64,000 nucleotides of DNA from Staphylococcus lugdunensis (GTDB lineage Bacteria > Bacillota > Bacilli > Staphylococcales > Staphylococcaceae): NCBI RefSeq assembly GCF_002901705.1, contig NZ_PPPV01000012.1, positions 341,451 to 405,450 of the forward strand. The letters run 5' to 3'. The notes below the pieces were generated by a model, which saw nothing but the letters and a program-made list of their open reading frames with translations, was not told the origin of the DNA and made no database searches. Made by a program: the position numbers and the translations under genes. Shown here piece by piece: positions 26,873-37,626 of this stretch (positions are counted from its first letter, which is position 1; the number at the start of each line of letters is the position of its first letter).

Positions 26873-27856
26873 ATGGTTAAACGTAGTGGATATATAGACA
26901 TTCATCATCATATTATTCCCGAAATTTATTTAAAAGCATTAAATGATAGTGGCATCGATAAAGCTGGTGGACTTAAAATAAAAAAATGGGAACCCCAAGA
27001 TAGCATTGAGATGATGGATCGGTTAGGTATCGAGGCGGGTATTACTTCTATTTCTGATCCTGCTCTTGAACCATTAGATCTAGAAAAAAGGAAAGACGTA
27101 GCAAGAAATATTAACGAACTTCAAGCAAAACTCATCAATGATTATCCAAATCGTTTTGGAGCATTCGCTACTTTACCACTTCCTGACGTTGAAGGCGCTA
27201 TAGAAGAGGCAATTTATGCTTTAGATACGCTGAAATTAGATGGTGTGGCATTGTTGTCAAACTATAGTGAATCATTTTTAGGAGATCCTGAATTTGAGGA
27301 TTTAATGAGAGTTTTAAATGACAGACAAGCAGTTCTCTTTATTCATCCAAGTACACCGCCAGATTATGTACCCCGACCAAAATACATGCCAGTCGACTTT
27401 ATGGCTGAGTTTACATTTAATACTACACGAGCAGCTGCTAATCTGATTTTGAGTGGAACGATGGACCGATATCCTAATATTAAAATTATTTTAGCTCATG
27501 CAGGTGGCACACTTCCATATCTAACATGGCGAATTAATCAATGTTACGAACTTATTAAACAAACAATGGATAATAGTAAATATGTAACTCTTTCTAAATC
27601 ACCTGAAGACTATATAAGTGATTTTTATTACGATACTGCGTTATCAACACAGTTAGCAACATTCAAAGCATTAGATGAGACAACAACAGATGATCATATT
27701 CTATTTGGTAGTGACGCCCACTATGCACCTGAAAAAATTGACAAATTAATGATTAACACTATAGAAAATGATGCTAATTTTAACCCTCAAAAGATTGAAG
27801 ATGTTAAAAGAAATAATGCACTCACATTATTCCCAAGATTTAAAGATAGTTTTTAG
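26873..27856 (+). CDS. Amidohydrolase family protein (ACMSD/decarboxylase-like)
   Basis: 327 residues, TIM-barrel amidohydrolase-2 type. Metal and catalytic residues are visible: H11/H13 (DIHHHIIP), H158 (FIHPS), H209 (LAHAGGT) and D281 (FGSDAHYAP). This pattern fits metal-dependent decarboxylases or hydrolases of the ACMSD group; the substrate is unknown. GGAGG lies nine bases before the ATG. As I recall the S. aureus map, bdr and ansA are neighbours, so this gene looks inserted. It is flanked by an AT-rich leader and a repeat. Confidence 0.82.
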   Translation: MVKRSGYIDIHHHIIPEIYLKALNDSGIDKAGGLKIKKWEPQDSIEMMDRLGIEAGITSISDPALEPLDLEKRKDVARNINELQAKLINDYPNRFGAFATLPLPDVEGAIEEAIYALDTLKLDGVALLSNYSESFLGDPEFEDLMRVLNDRQAVLFIHPSTPPDYVPRPKYMPVDFMAEFTFNTTRAAANLILSGTMDRYPNIKIILAHAGGTLPYLTWRINQCYELIKQTMDNSKYVTLSKSPEDYISDFYYDTALSTQLATFKALDETTTDDHILFGSDAHYAPEKIDKLMINTIENDANFNPQKIEDVKRNNALTLFPRFKDSF

Positions 27857-27873
27857 TTAATGTTAATACTAGC

Positions 27874-27991
27874 GCAGGAGGGAACAGGACAGCGTTCATT
27901 ATGAATTCGTAGTCCCGCCCCGGCAAAGGTTGACTAGAATTGAAAAAGGTTGGTATCAGCGTATTTTCAATCCCGTCAACTACTGCCAGTA
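27874..27991 (-). repeat. Intergenic double-dyad repeat, family I, copy 6 (reversed)
   Basis: On the reverse strand it reads TACTGGCAGTAGTTGACGGG, ATTGAAAATACGC, then CTAGTCAACCTTTGCCGGGG and the second arm GCGGGACTACGAATTC. It lies between the convergent amidohydrolase and ansA genes. Confidence 0.85.
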
Positions 27992-28146
27992 TTTAGTTGA
28001 TAGCCTAAAACATAATAATATCCCGGATCTACTACGCATATAAAATAATTATATTTCCATATTTAATTCTAATTATTCATTGTTTAAAATAATTAACTAC
28101 ATAAAGTATTCTAACTAGACTTATCAACCTTATTTATTATTAAACA

Positions 28147-29115
28147 TTAAAAATTGAAATAACTATTCAATTGTTTAAGTGTTAATTGATTACTCAAGCC
28201 AACTAATAATTTTAATCTCGCTTTAGGCCCATTCAATCCATTTGAAAAAATGCAACCTCTCGATTCTAAATCATAACCACCGCCTTCATAAGCATAAGTC
28301 GGACTTACAATACCATTGAATGAACGAGAAACAATTATTACAGGGATTTGCTGTTGTATACAACGTTCTAATCCAGCTAAACATGTTGTTGGTAAATTTC
28401 CTTGTCCTAACGCTTCTATAACAATGCCATCAACTTGTTGCTGAGCATAAAAGTTAAAAATATCACTACTTATTCCTAAATACGCTTTAATCAAAGGTAC
28501 TACAAGGTCGGCATTCACTTTTGAGTATACAGTCTGCTGATATGGACGGTGATGGAACTGAACATTATCTTTTGTTAAGACACCTAATGGGCCATGATTA
28601 GGACTTTGAAAAGTATTGATATTAGACGTGTGCGTTTTTGTTACGTTACGTGCAGTATGAATTTCATCATTAAACACAACCATTACACCTTTATTCTGCG
28701 CCTCTTTAGACGTTGCAACCCTAATGGCACTTATAAAATTATATAAGCCATCCGAACCAATTTCATTTGAGGAACGCATTGCACCCGTAATGACAATTGG
28801 AGCCTCAATGCTAATAATTAAATCCAGTAAAAAAGCTGTTTCTTCTAAAGTATCTGTACCATGAGTTATAACGAATCCATCATATTCATTATTGATATTT
28901 GCAGATTCAATAATATCTTTTAACTGAATAATATGTTCAATAGTTATTTGTGGGGAGGGCACATTAAAAGGATGTACCTCTTGGATGTCAGCATATTGCT
29001 GTATCAATGATTCATGTTGAGAAATTGGATTATTCTTGTTAGTTATCACTTTATTTAAGTGATTTTGTGACATACTAATCGTTCCGCCTGTATGAATGAC
29101 AAGTAACTTTTTCAT
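28147..29115 (-). CDS. ansA: L-asparaginase, type I cytosolic
   Basis: 322 residues from ATG at 29115, after AGGAGG. Active-site threonine T12 in HTGGTISM (8-15) and the second signature GFVITHGTDTLEETAF are present. There is no signal peptide, so it is the cytosolic low-affinity type that hydrolyses asparagine to aspartate and ammonia. It is divergent from cmk. Confidence 0.94.
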   Translation of the reverse strand: MKKLLVIHTGGTISMSQNHLNKVITNKNNPISQHESLIQQYADIQEVHPFNVPSPQITIEHIIQLKDIIESANINNEYDGFVITHGTDTLEETAFLLDLIISIEAPIVITGAMRSSNEIGSDGLYNFISAIRVATSKEAQNKGVMVVFNDEIHTARNVTKTHTSNINTFQSPNHGPLGVLTKDNVQFHHRPYQQTVYSKVNADLVVPLIKAYLGISSDIFNFYAQQQVDGIVIEALGQGNLPTTCLAGLERCIQQQIPVIIVSRSFNGIVSPTYAYEGGGYDLESRGCIFSNGLNGPKARLKLLVGLSNQLTLKQLNSYFNF

Positions 29116-29167
29116 ATGTGTCCTCCTAGTTATCATTTACATATTTATGATAAAATATTATAAATAA

Positions 29168-29851
<684 letters not shown>

Positions 29852-29858
29852 TGTTACT

Positions 29859-29899
29859 AGCAACTATGATTAACGTTTAAAATCATAGTTGCTTTTCTT
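29859..29899 (+). terminator. Terminator of cmk
   Basis: AGCAACTATGATT pairs with AATCATAGTTGCT and is followed by TTTCTTTT. Confidence 0.9.
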
Positions 29900-30133
29900 T
29901 TATCAAAAGTACATTAAGGCATATAATAAAGTTGTATATATTACGTGTATATATCAATTAAAGACCTAAAAATTACTTTTTAAATTCTTGAATATTCAAT
30001 AATCTTTTTCATTACTTTTTTCAAGAAGCTCTGACAAGTTTATGTTTCATGATTCGCATGAGAAGGAATTTCTTGACAATTCTGTCATATTATAAGATGT
30101 TATAATTATGTAGTGTATAAGGAGGCAAACAAG

Positions 30134-31312
30134 ATGACTGAAGAATTCAACGAATCAATGATCAATGATATAAAAGAAGGTGACAAAATCACCGGTGAAG
30201 TTCAACAAGTTGAAGATAAACAAGTTGTAGTTCACATTAATGGTGGTAAATACAATGGTATCATTCCAATAAGTCAACTTTCTACACATCATATTGATAA
30301 TCCAAATGAAGTAGTTAGCGTAGGTGACAGCATCGAAGCATATGTCACTAAAATTGAAGTTGATGAAGAAAATGAATCAGGTGCTTACATTCTATCTAAA
30401 AGACAACTTGAAACTGAAAAATCCTATGAATACTTACAAGAGAAACTTAATAACGATGAAGTAATTGAAGCAAAAGTTACTGAAGTAGTTAAAGGCGGTT
30501 TAGTGGTAGACGTAGGTCAACGAGGCTTTGTGCCCGCTTCACTTATTTCAACAGATTTTATCGAAGACTTCTCTGTGTTTGACGGTCAAACTATTAAAAT
30601 TAAAGTCGAAGAATTAGAACCGGAAAAAAATAGAGTCATTTTAAGCCGTAAAGCTGTAGAACAAGCAGAAAATGAAGTTAAAAAAGCATCTTTACTTGAT
30701 TCTCTTAATGCTGGAGACGTTATTAAAGGTAAAGTAGCACGTTTAACAAACTTTGGTGCCTTTATTGATATTGGTGGTGTAGATGGACTTGTACATGTAT
30801 CAGAACTTTCACATGAACATGTAGATTCTCCTGAAGACGTTGTTAGTGTAGGACAAGAAGTAGAAGTGAAAGTCAAATCTGTAGAGAAAGATTCAGAACG
30901 TATTTCTCTGTCTATCAAAGACACACTTCCAACACCTTTCGAACGCATTAAAGGCCAATTCCATGAAGGTGATGTTATCGAAGGTACAGTTGTAAGATTA
31001 GCTGCTTTTGGTGCCTTTGTTGAAGTAGCACCAGGTGTTCAAGGATTAGTCCATATTTCAGAAATAGACCATAAACACATCGGTTCTCCAAGTGAAAAAC
31101 TTGAACCTGGCCAACAAGTCAATGTCAAAATTCTTGGTGTTGACGAAGATAATGAACGTATTTCACTTTCAATTAAAGCAACTTTACCTAATGAAGATGT
31201 CATTGAAAGTGATGAGGCAACAACACAATCTTATATAGATAATGATAGCGATGATGACAATCCAACATTAGGAGATATGTTCGGAGACAAATTTAAAGAT
31301 TTAAAATTCTAA
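30134..31312 (+). CDS. rpsA: 30S ribosomal protein S1 homologue
   Basis: 392 residues from ATG at 30134 with AAGGAGG at an ideal distance. Four S1 OB-fold repeats start near residues 12, 98, 185 and 270, each with the pattern G-x-V-x-G-(K)-V...GGxxG(F/L)V. The acidic tail ends GDMFGDKFKDLKF. The four-repeat form is typical of low-GC Gram-positives and may be less tightly ribosome-bound than the six-repeat E. coli S1. A terminator separates it from der. Confidence 0.95.
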   Translation: MTEEFNESMINDIKEGDKITGEVQQVEDKQVVVHINGGKYNGIIPISQLSTHHIDNPNEVVSVGDSIEAYVTKIEVDEENESGAYILSKRQLETEKSYEYLQEKLNNDEVIEAKVTEVVKGGLVVDVGQRGFVPASLISTDFIEDFSVFDGQTIKIKVEELEPEKNRVILSRKAVEQAENEVKKASLLDSLNAGDVIKGKVARLTNFGAFIDIGGVDGLVHVSELSHEHVDSPEDVVSVGQEVEVKVKSVEKDSERISLSIKDTLPTPFERIKGQFHEGDVIEGTVVRLAAFGAFVEVAPGVQGLVHISEIDHKHIGSPSEKLEPGQQVNVKILGVDEDNERISLSIKATLPNEDVIESDEATTQSYIDNDSDDDNPTLGDMFGDKFKDLKF

Positions 31313-31340
31313 TTCGTTATTTTTATAATCCGTTTTTATT

Positions 31341-31378
31341 TAGTCCAGTTAAGGTATCTACTTTAATTGGGCTATTAT
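31341..31378 (+). terminator. Terminator of rpsA
   Basis: TAGTCCAGTTAAGG pairs with CTTTAATTGGGCTA over a six-base loop with three G-T pairs, followed by TTATTATTTT. Confidence 0.75.
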
Positions 31379-31485
31379 TATTTTAAAAATGATGTGATGC
31401 TATAGCTCTAGAAATTAATGTTTATTTGATTTAAAGTACGCATATGATAAAATTATAGAGATTTAAGAAAGAGAGGAATTAACAA

Positions 31486-32796
31486 ATGACTAAACCTGTA
31501 GTAGCAATTGTAGGTAAGCCAAATGTAGGCAAGTCTACAATTTTTAACAGAGTAGTCGGTGAACGTGTATCTATAGTAGAAGATACTCCTGGTGTCACAC
31601 GTGACCGTATCTATTCTTCAGGCGAATGGTTAACTCATGAATTCAATATCATTGATACAGGTGGTATAGAAATCGGAGATGCGCCATTTCAAACTCAAAT
31701 CAGAGCACAAGCGGAAATTGCAATTGACGAAGCTGATGTTATCATTTTTATGGTTAATGTACGTGAAGGTTTAACTCAAAGTGATGAAATGGTTGCTCAA
31801 ATTTTATATAAATCTAAAAAACCAGTTGTTCTTGCAGTAAATAAAGTCGATAATCCAGAAATGAAAACTGATATTTATGACTTTTACGCTTTAGGTTTTG
31901 GCGAACCTTATCCAATTTCTGGTTCCCACGGCTTAGGCTTAGGTGATTTACTCGACGAAGTTGTTAAGCACTTCAATAAAGAAACTGAGGATCCATATGA
32001 TGAAGATACAATTAGACTTTCAATTATCGGACGTCCAAATGTTGGAAAATCAAGTTTAGTGAATGCCATTCTTGGAGAAGAACGCGTTATTGTTTCTAAT
32101 GTAGCGGGTACAACTCGAGATGCAATCGATACTGAGTATACTTATGATAACCAAGATTATGTCTTAATAGATACAGCAGGTATGCGCAAAAAAGGGAAGG
32201 TTTACGAGTCTACCGAAAAATATTCAGTTTTACGTGCATTAAAAGCAATTGAACGGTCTAATGTCGTTCTTATTGTTATTGATGCTGAAGAAGGTATTAT
32301 CGAGCAAGACAAACGCGTTGCAGGTTATGCACATGAAGAAGGAAAAGCGGTCGTAATTGTTGTCAATAAATGGGACACTGTCGAAAAAGATAGTAAAACA
32401 ATGAAAAAATTTACAGATGATATTCGTAAAAACTTTCAATTTTTAGATTATGCACAAATTGCATTTGTTTCAGCCAAAGAGCGACAAAGATTACGTACAC
32501 TGTTCCCTTATATCAATGAAGCAAGCGAAAATCATAAAAAACGTGTTCAAAGCTCTACACTAAATGAAGTAGTTACAGATGCGATTTCAATGAATCCAAC
32601 ACCTACAGATAAAGGTCGCCGTTTAAATGTTTTCTATGCTACTCAAGTAGCAATTGAACCACCAACCTTCGTTATATTTGTTAACGATGTTGAATTGATG
32701 CATTTTTCTTATAAACGCTATTTAGAAAACCAAATTCGTGATGCTTTTGGTTTTGAAGGCACGCCGATTCATATTATTCCAAGAAAACGAAATTAA
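31486..32796 (+). CDS. der: Ribosome assembly GTPase Der (EngA)
   Basis: 436 residues. Two tandem GTPase domains carry P-loops GKPNVGKS (10-17) and GRPNVGKS (about 182-189), DTGG and DTAG switch motifs, and NKVD and NKWD base-specificity motifs. The C-terminal KH-like domain follows (about 350-436). It is needed for 50S subunit maturation. AAGAGAGG precedes the ATG. gpsA follows within 20 bases. Confidence 0.97.
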   Translation: MTKPVVAIVGKPNVGKSTIFNRVVGERVSIVEDTPGVTRDRIYSSGEWLTHEFNIIDTGGIEIGDAPFQTQIRAQAEIAIDEADVIIFMVNVREGLTQSDEMVAQILYKSKKPVVLAVNKVDNPEMKTDIYDFYALGFGEPYPISGSHGLGLGDLLDEVVKHFNKETEDPYDEDTIRLSIIGRPNVGKSSLVNAILGEERVIVSNVAGTTRDAIDTEYTYDNQDYVLIDTAGMRKKGKVYESTEKYSVLRALKAIERSNVVLIVIDAEEGIIEQDKRVAGYAHEEGKAVVIVVNKWDTVEKDSKTMKKFTDDIRKNFQFLDYAQIAFVSAKERQRLRTLFPYINEASENHKKRVQSSTLNEVVTDAISMNPTPTDKGRRLNVFYATQVAIEPPTFVIFVNDVELMHFSYKRYLENQIRDAFGFEGTPIHIIPRKRN

Positions 32797-32813
32797 AGAA
32801 AGTGAGGATCATT

Positions 32814-33812
32814 ATGACAAAGATATCTATTTTTGGTATGGGAAGTTTTGGAACCGCATTAGCAAATGTACTAGCTGAAAACGGCCATGATGTATTAATG
32901 TGGGGGAAAAATGAACAAAATGTAAATAATCTAAATGAACATCATATGAATCCACAATATCTTAAAGAAGCTAAACTTTGTGATAGCATTAAAGCTACAA
33001 CTGATATTAATCAAGCTATACAATTTTCAGACGTTTTTCTGATGGCTTTACCAACAAAAGCGATGCGAGAAGTAGCAGGTGAAATTGATCAGCACTTATC
33101 TTCTAAAAAAACATTTATTCATGTCGCAAAAGGAATTGAAAATGGCACATTCAAACGTGTATCAGAAATGTTGGAAGATACAATTGCTCCAGAACATAAT
33201 GCAGGTATAGGTGTCTTATCAGGGCCAAGTCATGCAGAAGAAGTCGTGATTAAACAACCAACTACAGTAGCTGCATCTTCAAAAGATGAAGCAGTTAGTC
33301 AACTCATTCAAGACTTATTTATGAATGATTATTTACGCGTTTATACAAACAACGATTTAATTGGTGTTGAATTAGGTGGCGCATTAAAAAATATTATTGC
33401 AGTAGCAAGTGGAATTGTAGCAGGACTTAACTTTGGCGATAATGCTAAAGCAGCATTAATGACTCGCGGTTTAGCAGAAATTAGTCGTTTAGGGGAAAAG
33501 TTAGGTGCTGATCCTATGACGTTTTTAGGGTTGGGTGGAATAGGTGATTTAATCGTAACATGTACATCAACACATTCTCGTAACTTTACTCTAGGATACA
33601 AATTAGGTCAAGGTAAAACGATGGACGAAGCATTAAATGAAATGAATATGGTTGTAGAAGGTATATACACTACAGAATCTGTTTACCATTTAGCTAAATC
33701 GCTCCACGTTGATATGCCTATTACCAATGCTTTATATGAAGTATTATTTGAAAACGAACCTGTTAAAGATGGCGTAAAAAAATTAATGGGAAGAGATAAA
33801 AAATCGGAATAA
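32814..33812 (+). CDS. gpsA: Glycerol-3-phosphate dehydrogenase [NAD(P)+]
   Basis: 332 residues from ATG at 32814, after GTGAGG; the GTG at 32802 is part of that binding site. The Rossmann motif GMGSFG is at 8-13. The catalytic lysine lies in [16 protein letters not shown] and [14 protein letters not shown] is conserved. It makes sn-glycerol 3-phosphate for membrane lipids. It is co-transcribed with der. Confidence 0.96.
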   Translation: MTKISIFGMGSFGTALANVLAENGHDVLMWGKNEQNVNNLNEHHMNPQYLKEAKLCDSIKATTDINQAIQFSDVFLMALPTKAMREVAGEIDQHLSSKKTFIHVAKGIENGTFKRVSEMLEDTIAPEHNAGIGVLSGPSHAEEVVIKQPTTVAASSKDEAVSQLIQDLFMNDYLRVYTNNDLIGVELGGALKNIIAVASGIVAGLNFGDNAKAALMTRGLAEISRLGEKLGADPMTFLGLGGIGDLIVTCTSTHSRNFTLGYKLGQGKTMDEALNEMNMVVEGIYTTESVYHLAKSLHVDMPITNALYEVLFENEPVKDGVKKLMGRDKKSE

Positions 33813-33981
33813 TGTGTATTTTTATACTATAAATGCATATTAACTTAAAAACTTATCAATAAATCGCTCTATTTCAAGGTTTATCGCACATAAATCATTG
33901 CGGTTATTAGTCTCATTGTGTTAAAGTCATACCATAATGGTATTAAGTTATCATTATCATTTATCAGGAGGTGAATCTGAT

Positions 33982-34254
33982 ATGAACAAAACAGATTTAA
34001 TTAATGCAGTTGCAGAACAAGCTGACTTAACTAAAAAACAAGCTGGTTCAGCTGTAGATGCTGTTTTCGAATCAATCCAAACTTCTTTATCTAAAGGTGA
34101 AAAAGTTCAATTAATTGGTTTCGGAAACTTTGAGGTACGTGAACGTGCTGCACGTAAAGGACGTAACCCTCAAACTGGCAAAGAAATCGAAATACCTGCA
34201 AGTAAAGTACCAGCATTTAAAGCTGGTAAAGCATTAAAAGATGCTGTTAAATAG
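33982..34254 (+). CDS. hup: DNA-binding protein HU
   Basis: 90 residues from ATG at 33982 after AGGAGGTGA; upstream in-frame codons back to 33937 precede the binding site. Signature [21 protein letters not shown] covers the DNA-gripping arm with the intercalating proline. It is the major nucleoid protein. A strong terminator follows. Confidence 0.97.
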   Translation: MNKTDLINAVAEQADLTKKQAGSAVDAVFESIQTSLSKGEKVQLIGFGNFEVRERAARKGRNPQTGKEIEIPASKVPAFKAGKALKDAVK

Positions 34255-34264
34255 TTTACTTATT

Positions 34265-34292
34265 AAAGCCCTTTTAAAAGGGCTTTTTTATT
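34265..34292 (+). terminator. Terminator of hup
   Basis: AAAGCCCTTTTAAAAGGGCTTTTTTA is a compact perfect stem with a T-run. Confidence 0.95.
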
Positions 34293-34443
34293 TATAGTTA
34301 AAAATGCATAAATAACATAAGTTTCGTTACAATTAAACTTTAAAATCTAATTGTACTCCGTCTCTACTGTATTCAAATATCACAGGTTGATCAAAATAAG
34401 AAAATTTTAATATTTATTAACAACATGCTCATGCGTTTTAACT

Positions 34444-34473
34444 TTGACATCAGATAGAAGTTCTATCTTTATT
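34444..34473 (+). promoter_or_regulatory. Candidate promoter with internal 17-bp palindrome before hepS
   Basis: TTGACA at 34444-34449 is a perfect -35 box; a weak -10 (TTTATT) lies 18 bases on. The perfect palindrome AGATAGAAGTTCTATCT (34452-34468) sits in the spacer, where a bound protein would block polymerase. No regulator is identified. Confidence 0.45.
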
Positions 34474-34529
34474 TAATTTTCAAGCAGATAATGTTAAGAT
34501 GTATATTGATAATATCGTGAGGTGTGAAA

Positions 34530-35096
34530 ATGGAAACGACTATAAGTAAACTAAATAAACAAATTGATGTTAGGTTAAAGGGTATATCAGACTATGAGCC
34601 AATCCATATTAACCAAAAGCTTGGTAGTTTATTAGATAAATACGATATCCCTGAACAAGCGAAACTTGCATGCCTCACAATTGATACATCAATGAGACAT
34701 CTAGATGGTATAACAGATAATAACTTATCAAAACATTCTATACTTATTGGTGACTTACTAAGTGCCCATTTTTATACATTGTTAGCTGATTTAAATGAAC
34801 CAGCTTTTCAATTATCAATGAGTAAGGCAATTATAACAGTAAATGAAATCAAGTCTTCTTTGCATCAGCAAACACTTTCCGAAGAAGAAGTCACAGATGC
34901 TATCATAAAGATAGAAGCGATATTTCCCCAAATCACGATATCTTATTTTAGTGAAGAAATTGACATAGCAAATATCTATAAGTATCTTTTTGAAGATATT
35001 GAAACATATTATCCATCATATTTAAAAATGTATAGCAAAGAAAAAGCAAAAATTGATATTCAAAAAATTAATCAAAGTTTTATAGAAAAAAAGTAG
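34530..35096 (+). CDS. hepS: Heptaprenyl diphosphate synthase component I
   Basis: 188 residues from ATG at 34530 after GAGGTG. It is a small helical protein without the prenyl-transferase aspartate motifs, as expected for the regulatory subunit (GerCA/HepS type). The segment ILIGDLLSAHFYTLLADLN is the recognisable family block. With HepT it makes the C35 chain of menaquinone. It is first in hepS-menG-hepT. Confidence 0.88.
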   Translation: METTISKLNKQIDVRLKGISDYEPIHINQKLGSLLDKYDIPEQAKLACLTIDTSMRHLDGITDNNLSKHSILIGDLLSAHFYTLLADLNEPAFQLSMSKAIITVNEIKSSLHQQTLSEEEVTDAIIKIEAIFPQITISYFSEEIDIANIYKYLFEDIETYYPSYLKMYSKEKAKIDIQKINQSFIEKK

Positions 35097-35108
35097 AGGT
35101 AAATCATA

Positions 35109-35834
35109 ATGGCTGACAATAATGCAAAAAAAGAACAAGTACATACCGTTTTTCAAAATATTTCGCAAAAATATGATCGCTTAAACAATATTATTAGCTT
35201 TGAACAACATAAAGTTTGGCGTAAACATGTAATGAAAGAAATGCGTGTTAAAAAAAACAGCGTTGCATTGGACGTATGCTGTGGAACGGCAGATTGGACA
35301 ATTGCATTAAGCAAAGCAGTCGGCCCTAACGGTGAGGTTACTGGACTTGATTTTAGTGAAAATATGTTAAAAGTTGGAAAAGAAAAAACTTCCGCTATGG
35401 ATAATGTTCATCTTGTTCATGGTGATGCTATGCATTTGCCTTTTGAAGATGACTCTTTTGACTATGTAACAATAGGTTTTGGTTTACGTAATGTACCAGA
35501 TTATTTAGGCGCTCTGAAAGAAATGCATCGCGTACTAAAACCAGGCGGTATGGTTGTGTGCCTAGAAACTAGTCAACCTACAATGCCTGTTTTCAAACAA
35601 GTTTACAAATTATATTTTAGATTCGTTATGCCTATTTTTGGCAAACTCTTTGCAAAATCTAAAGAAGAATACGAATGGCTACAACAATCAACATTTAATT
35701 TTCCAGATAAAGAAAAGTTAAAACGACTATTTAGTCAAGCTGGTTTTAGTAACATTAAAGTACGTAGCTTTACAGGTGGCGTTGCTGCAATGCACCTTGG
35801 CTATAAAGAAAAAAGTTCTACCAAAGGTGATTAA
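35109..35834 (+). CDS. menG: Demethylmenaquinone methyltransferase
   Basis: 241 residues of the UbiE/MenG family. The SAM motif is [14 protein letters not shown], followed by [34 protein letters not shown] and the C-terminal signature [13 protein letters not shown]. It methylates demethylmenaquinone, the last step of menaquinone synthesis. It sits between the two subunits of heptaprenyl diphosphate synthase. Confidence 0.95.
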   Translation: MADNNAKKEQVHTVFQNISQKYDRLNNIISFEQHKVWRKHVMKEMRVKKNSVALDVCCGTADWTIALSKAVGPNGEVTGLDFSENMLKVGKEKTSAMDNVHLVHGDAMHLPFEDDSFDYVTIGFGLRNVPDYLGALKEMHRVLKPGGMVVCLETSQPTMPVFKQVYKLYFRFVMPIFGKLFAKSKEEYEWLQQSTFNFPDKEKLKRLFSQAGFSNIKVRSFTGGVAAMHLGYKEKSSTKGD

Positions 35835-35835
35835 C

Positions 35836-36792
35836 GTGGCAAAGTTAAACATAAATAATGAAATTAAAAAAGTAAATAATCTTCTTGAACAAATAATCAA
35901 AAGTAATGATACTGTGCTTGAAGAAGCATCTCTTCATTTATTGTCATCTGGAGGCAAAAGAGTGAGACCAGCATTTGTCATACTGAGTAGTCAATTTGGT
36001 AAATCAAAACAGTCAGAAGATACATATAAAGTAGCTGTAGCATTAGAACTCATCCATATGGCAACACTTGTGCATGACGATGTAATTGACAAAAGTGATA
36101 AACGCAGAGGTCGATTAACAATTTCTAAAAAGTGGGACCAAACTACCGCTATTTTAACTGGCAATTTTTTATTAGCGCTAGGCTTAGAACAATTATCAGA
36201 AGTTAATCACCCGCGAATTCATACCATTATTTCTACATCTATAGTGGATGTTTGTCGTGGAGAACTATTTCAATTCCAAGATCAATTCAACAGTAACCAA
36301 ACAATATCTAATTATTTAAGACGTATTAATCGTAAAACTGCGCTATTGATTCAATTGGCTACAGAGGTAGGCGCTTTAACATCTAATGCCTCTCAACAAA
36401 CCGTTTATAAATTAAAAATGATTGGCCATTACATAGGTATGAGTTTCCAAATTATAGATGATATTCTTGATTTTACAAGTTCTGAAAATAAATTAGGGAA
36501 ACCCGTTGGCAGTGATCTAATGAACGGACATATTACATTACCTGTATTACTTGAAATGCGACGTAACAGTCAATTCAAGAAAAAAATAACAGATTTAACA
36601 TCCGAAAGCCCTAAAGAGCATTTCGAAATATGTATCCAAAATATACGAAATTCTGAGAGTATTCATGAAGCTAAAGAAGTAAGCGATCATTATTTAAATA
36701 AAGCATTAAAACTTATAGATAGTTTAAACGAGCCACATGCTCAAAATTTATTCCGAAAATTAATTAAAAAAATGGGTTCCCGAGAAATATAA
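35836..36792 (+). CDS. hepT: Heptaprenyl diphosphate synthase component II
   Basis: 318 residues from GTG at 35836, five bases after AAAGGTGA. The first aspartate-rich motif HDDVID has D81/D82/D85, and the second, IIDDILDFT, starts at D208. GGKRVRPAF is the substrate-binding entry. It is the catalytic subunit that extends farnesyl diphosphate to C35 for menaquinone. Frame continuation upstream into menG is not used. Confidence 0.95.
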   Translation: MAKLNINNEIKKVNNLLEQIIKSNDTVLEEASLHLLSSGGKRVRPAFVILSSQFGKSKQSEDTYKVAVALELIHMATLVHDDVIDKSDKRRGRLTISKKWDQTTAILTGNFLLALGLEQLSEVNHPRIHTIISTSIVDVCRGELFQFQDQFNSNQTISNYLRRINRKTALLIQLATEVGALTSNASQQTVYKLKMIGHYIGMSFQIIDDILDFTSSENKLGKPVGSDLMNGHITLPVLLEMRRNSQFKKKITDLTSESPKEHFEICIQNIRNSESIHEAKEVSDHYLNKALKLIDSLNEPHAQNLFRKLIKKMGSREI

Positions 36793-36825
36793 GCACAAAT
36801 TAATATATTGAAAGCGCTTTAAACA

Positions 36826-36856
36826 CCTGTTACTATTAAGTTAGTAGCAGGTTTCT
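36826..36856 (+). terminator. Terminator of the hepS-menG-hepT operon
   Basis: CCTGTTACTA pairs with TAGTAGCAGG (one mismatch/G-T) over a six-base loop, then TTTCTT. Confidence 0.7.
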
Positions 36857-36934
36857 TACATGCTACACACACATATACATAAAAATAGTGTAAAGGATAA
36901 TCATTTTTGGAACATGAAAACAGGGGGATACACA

Positions 36935-37384
36935 GTGGAACGAACATTTTTAATGCTAAAACCAGATGCTGTACAGCGTAATTTAATAGGAAATATTATT
37001 TCTAGAATTGAAAATAAAGGTTTAAAGCTTGTAGGCGCAAAGTTGATGACTGTACCAACTTCATTAGCCGAAGCACATTATGCCGAACATAAAGGTAAAC
37101 CTTTTTACGATGGATTGATTTCATTTATCACTTCAGCTCCTGTATTTGCAATGGTAGTTGAAGGAGAGAATGCCGTTAATGTGTCTCGTCATATTATTGG
37201 TCAAACTAATCCAGCAGAAGCAGCACCAGGTTCAATTAGAGGTGATTTAGGTTTAACTGTTGGGAGAAATGTTATTCATGGTTCTGATTCATTAGCTTCG
37301 GCTGAAAGAGAAATTCATTTATGGTTTGATGAAAATGAAATCAGTAACTATTCAGCACCTAGGGATAAGTGGTTATACGAATAA
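36935..37384 (+). CDS. ndk: Nucleoside diphosphate kinase
   Basis: 149 residues from GTG at 36935, preceded by AGGGGG. An upstream ATG at 36860 would add 25 residues not found in the family. The phospho-histidine is H115 in NVIHGSDS. It equalises nucleoside triphosphate pools. It differs at roughly a sixth of positions from the S. aureus protein as I remember it, which supports a non-aureus species. Confidence 0.95.
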   Translation: MERTFLMLKPDAVQRNLIGNIISRIENKGLKLVGAKLMTVPTSLAEAHYAEHKGKPFYDGLISFITSAPVFAMVVEGENAVNVSRHIIGQTNPAEAAPGSIRGDLGLTVGRNVIHGSDSLASAEREIHLWFDENEISNYSAPRDKWLYE

Positions 37385-37465
37385 TTTCATAAGTTCATTT
37401 TATCCAATCTTAAGAGGTATGACAGCTATATCTCTAGCAATCTAGGGCATAATTCCTAGAAAAAT

Positions 37466-37506
37466 AGCATTCAGATGAATTCAATTCATCTGAATGCTTC
37501 TTTTTT
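37466..37506 (+). terminator. Terminator of ndk
   Basis: AGCATTCAGATGAAT pairs with ATTCATCTGAATGCT around a short loop and is followed by TCTTTTTTATT. Confidence 0.9.
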
Positions 37507-37516
37507 ATTCAATACG

Positions 37517-37626
37517 TCTCATTGATATGTAATTTTATATCAACATACTTAGAAAAGGCAATTTCAATACTATTTCAATAGAAATTTTCCTTTTTTTACT
37601 TGTCTAAGAACTTTATGTCCCAGACA
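37517..37626. repeat. Degenerate intergenic repeat, family II, copy 2
   Basis: It matches 5427-5536 in order: TATCAACATACTTA, TTTCAATAGAAATT and AAGAACTTTATGTCCCAGAC. Confidence 0.7.

Noticed and set aside
26713-26901. 62-codon reverse frame before the amidohydrolase gene
   Set aside because: AT-rich translation (Asn, Ile, Phe, Leu), no binding site, and it overlaps the start of a clear gene.
30073-30106. TTGACA and TATAAT as one promoter for rpsA
   Set aside because: The spacing is 22 bases, outside the usable range; they may belong to different or no promoters.
30586-30948. 120-codon reverse frame inside rpsA
   Set aside because: A Ser/Thr-rich shadow of the acidic S1 coding sequence; no independent support.
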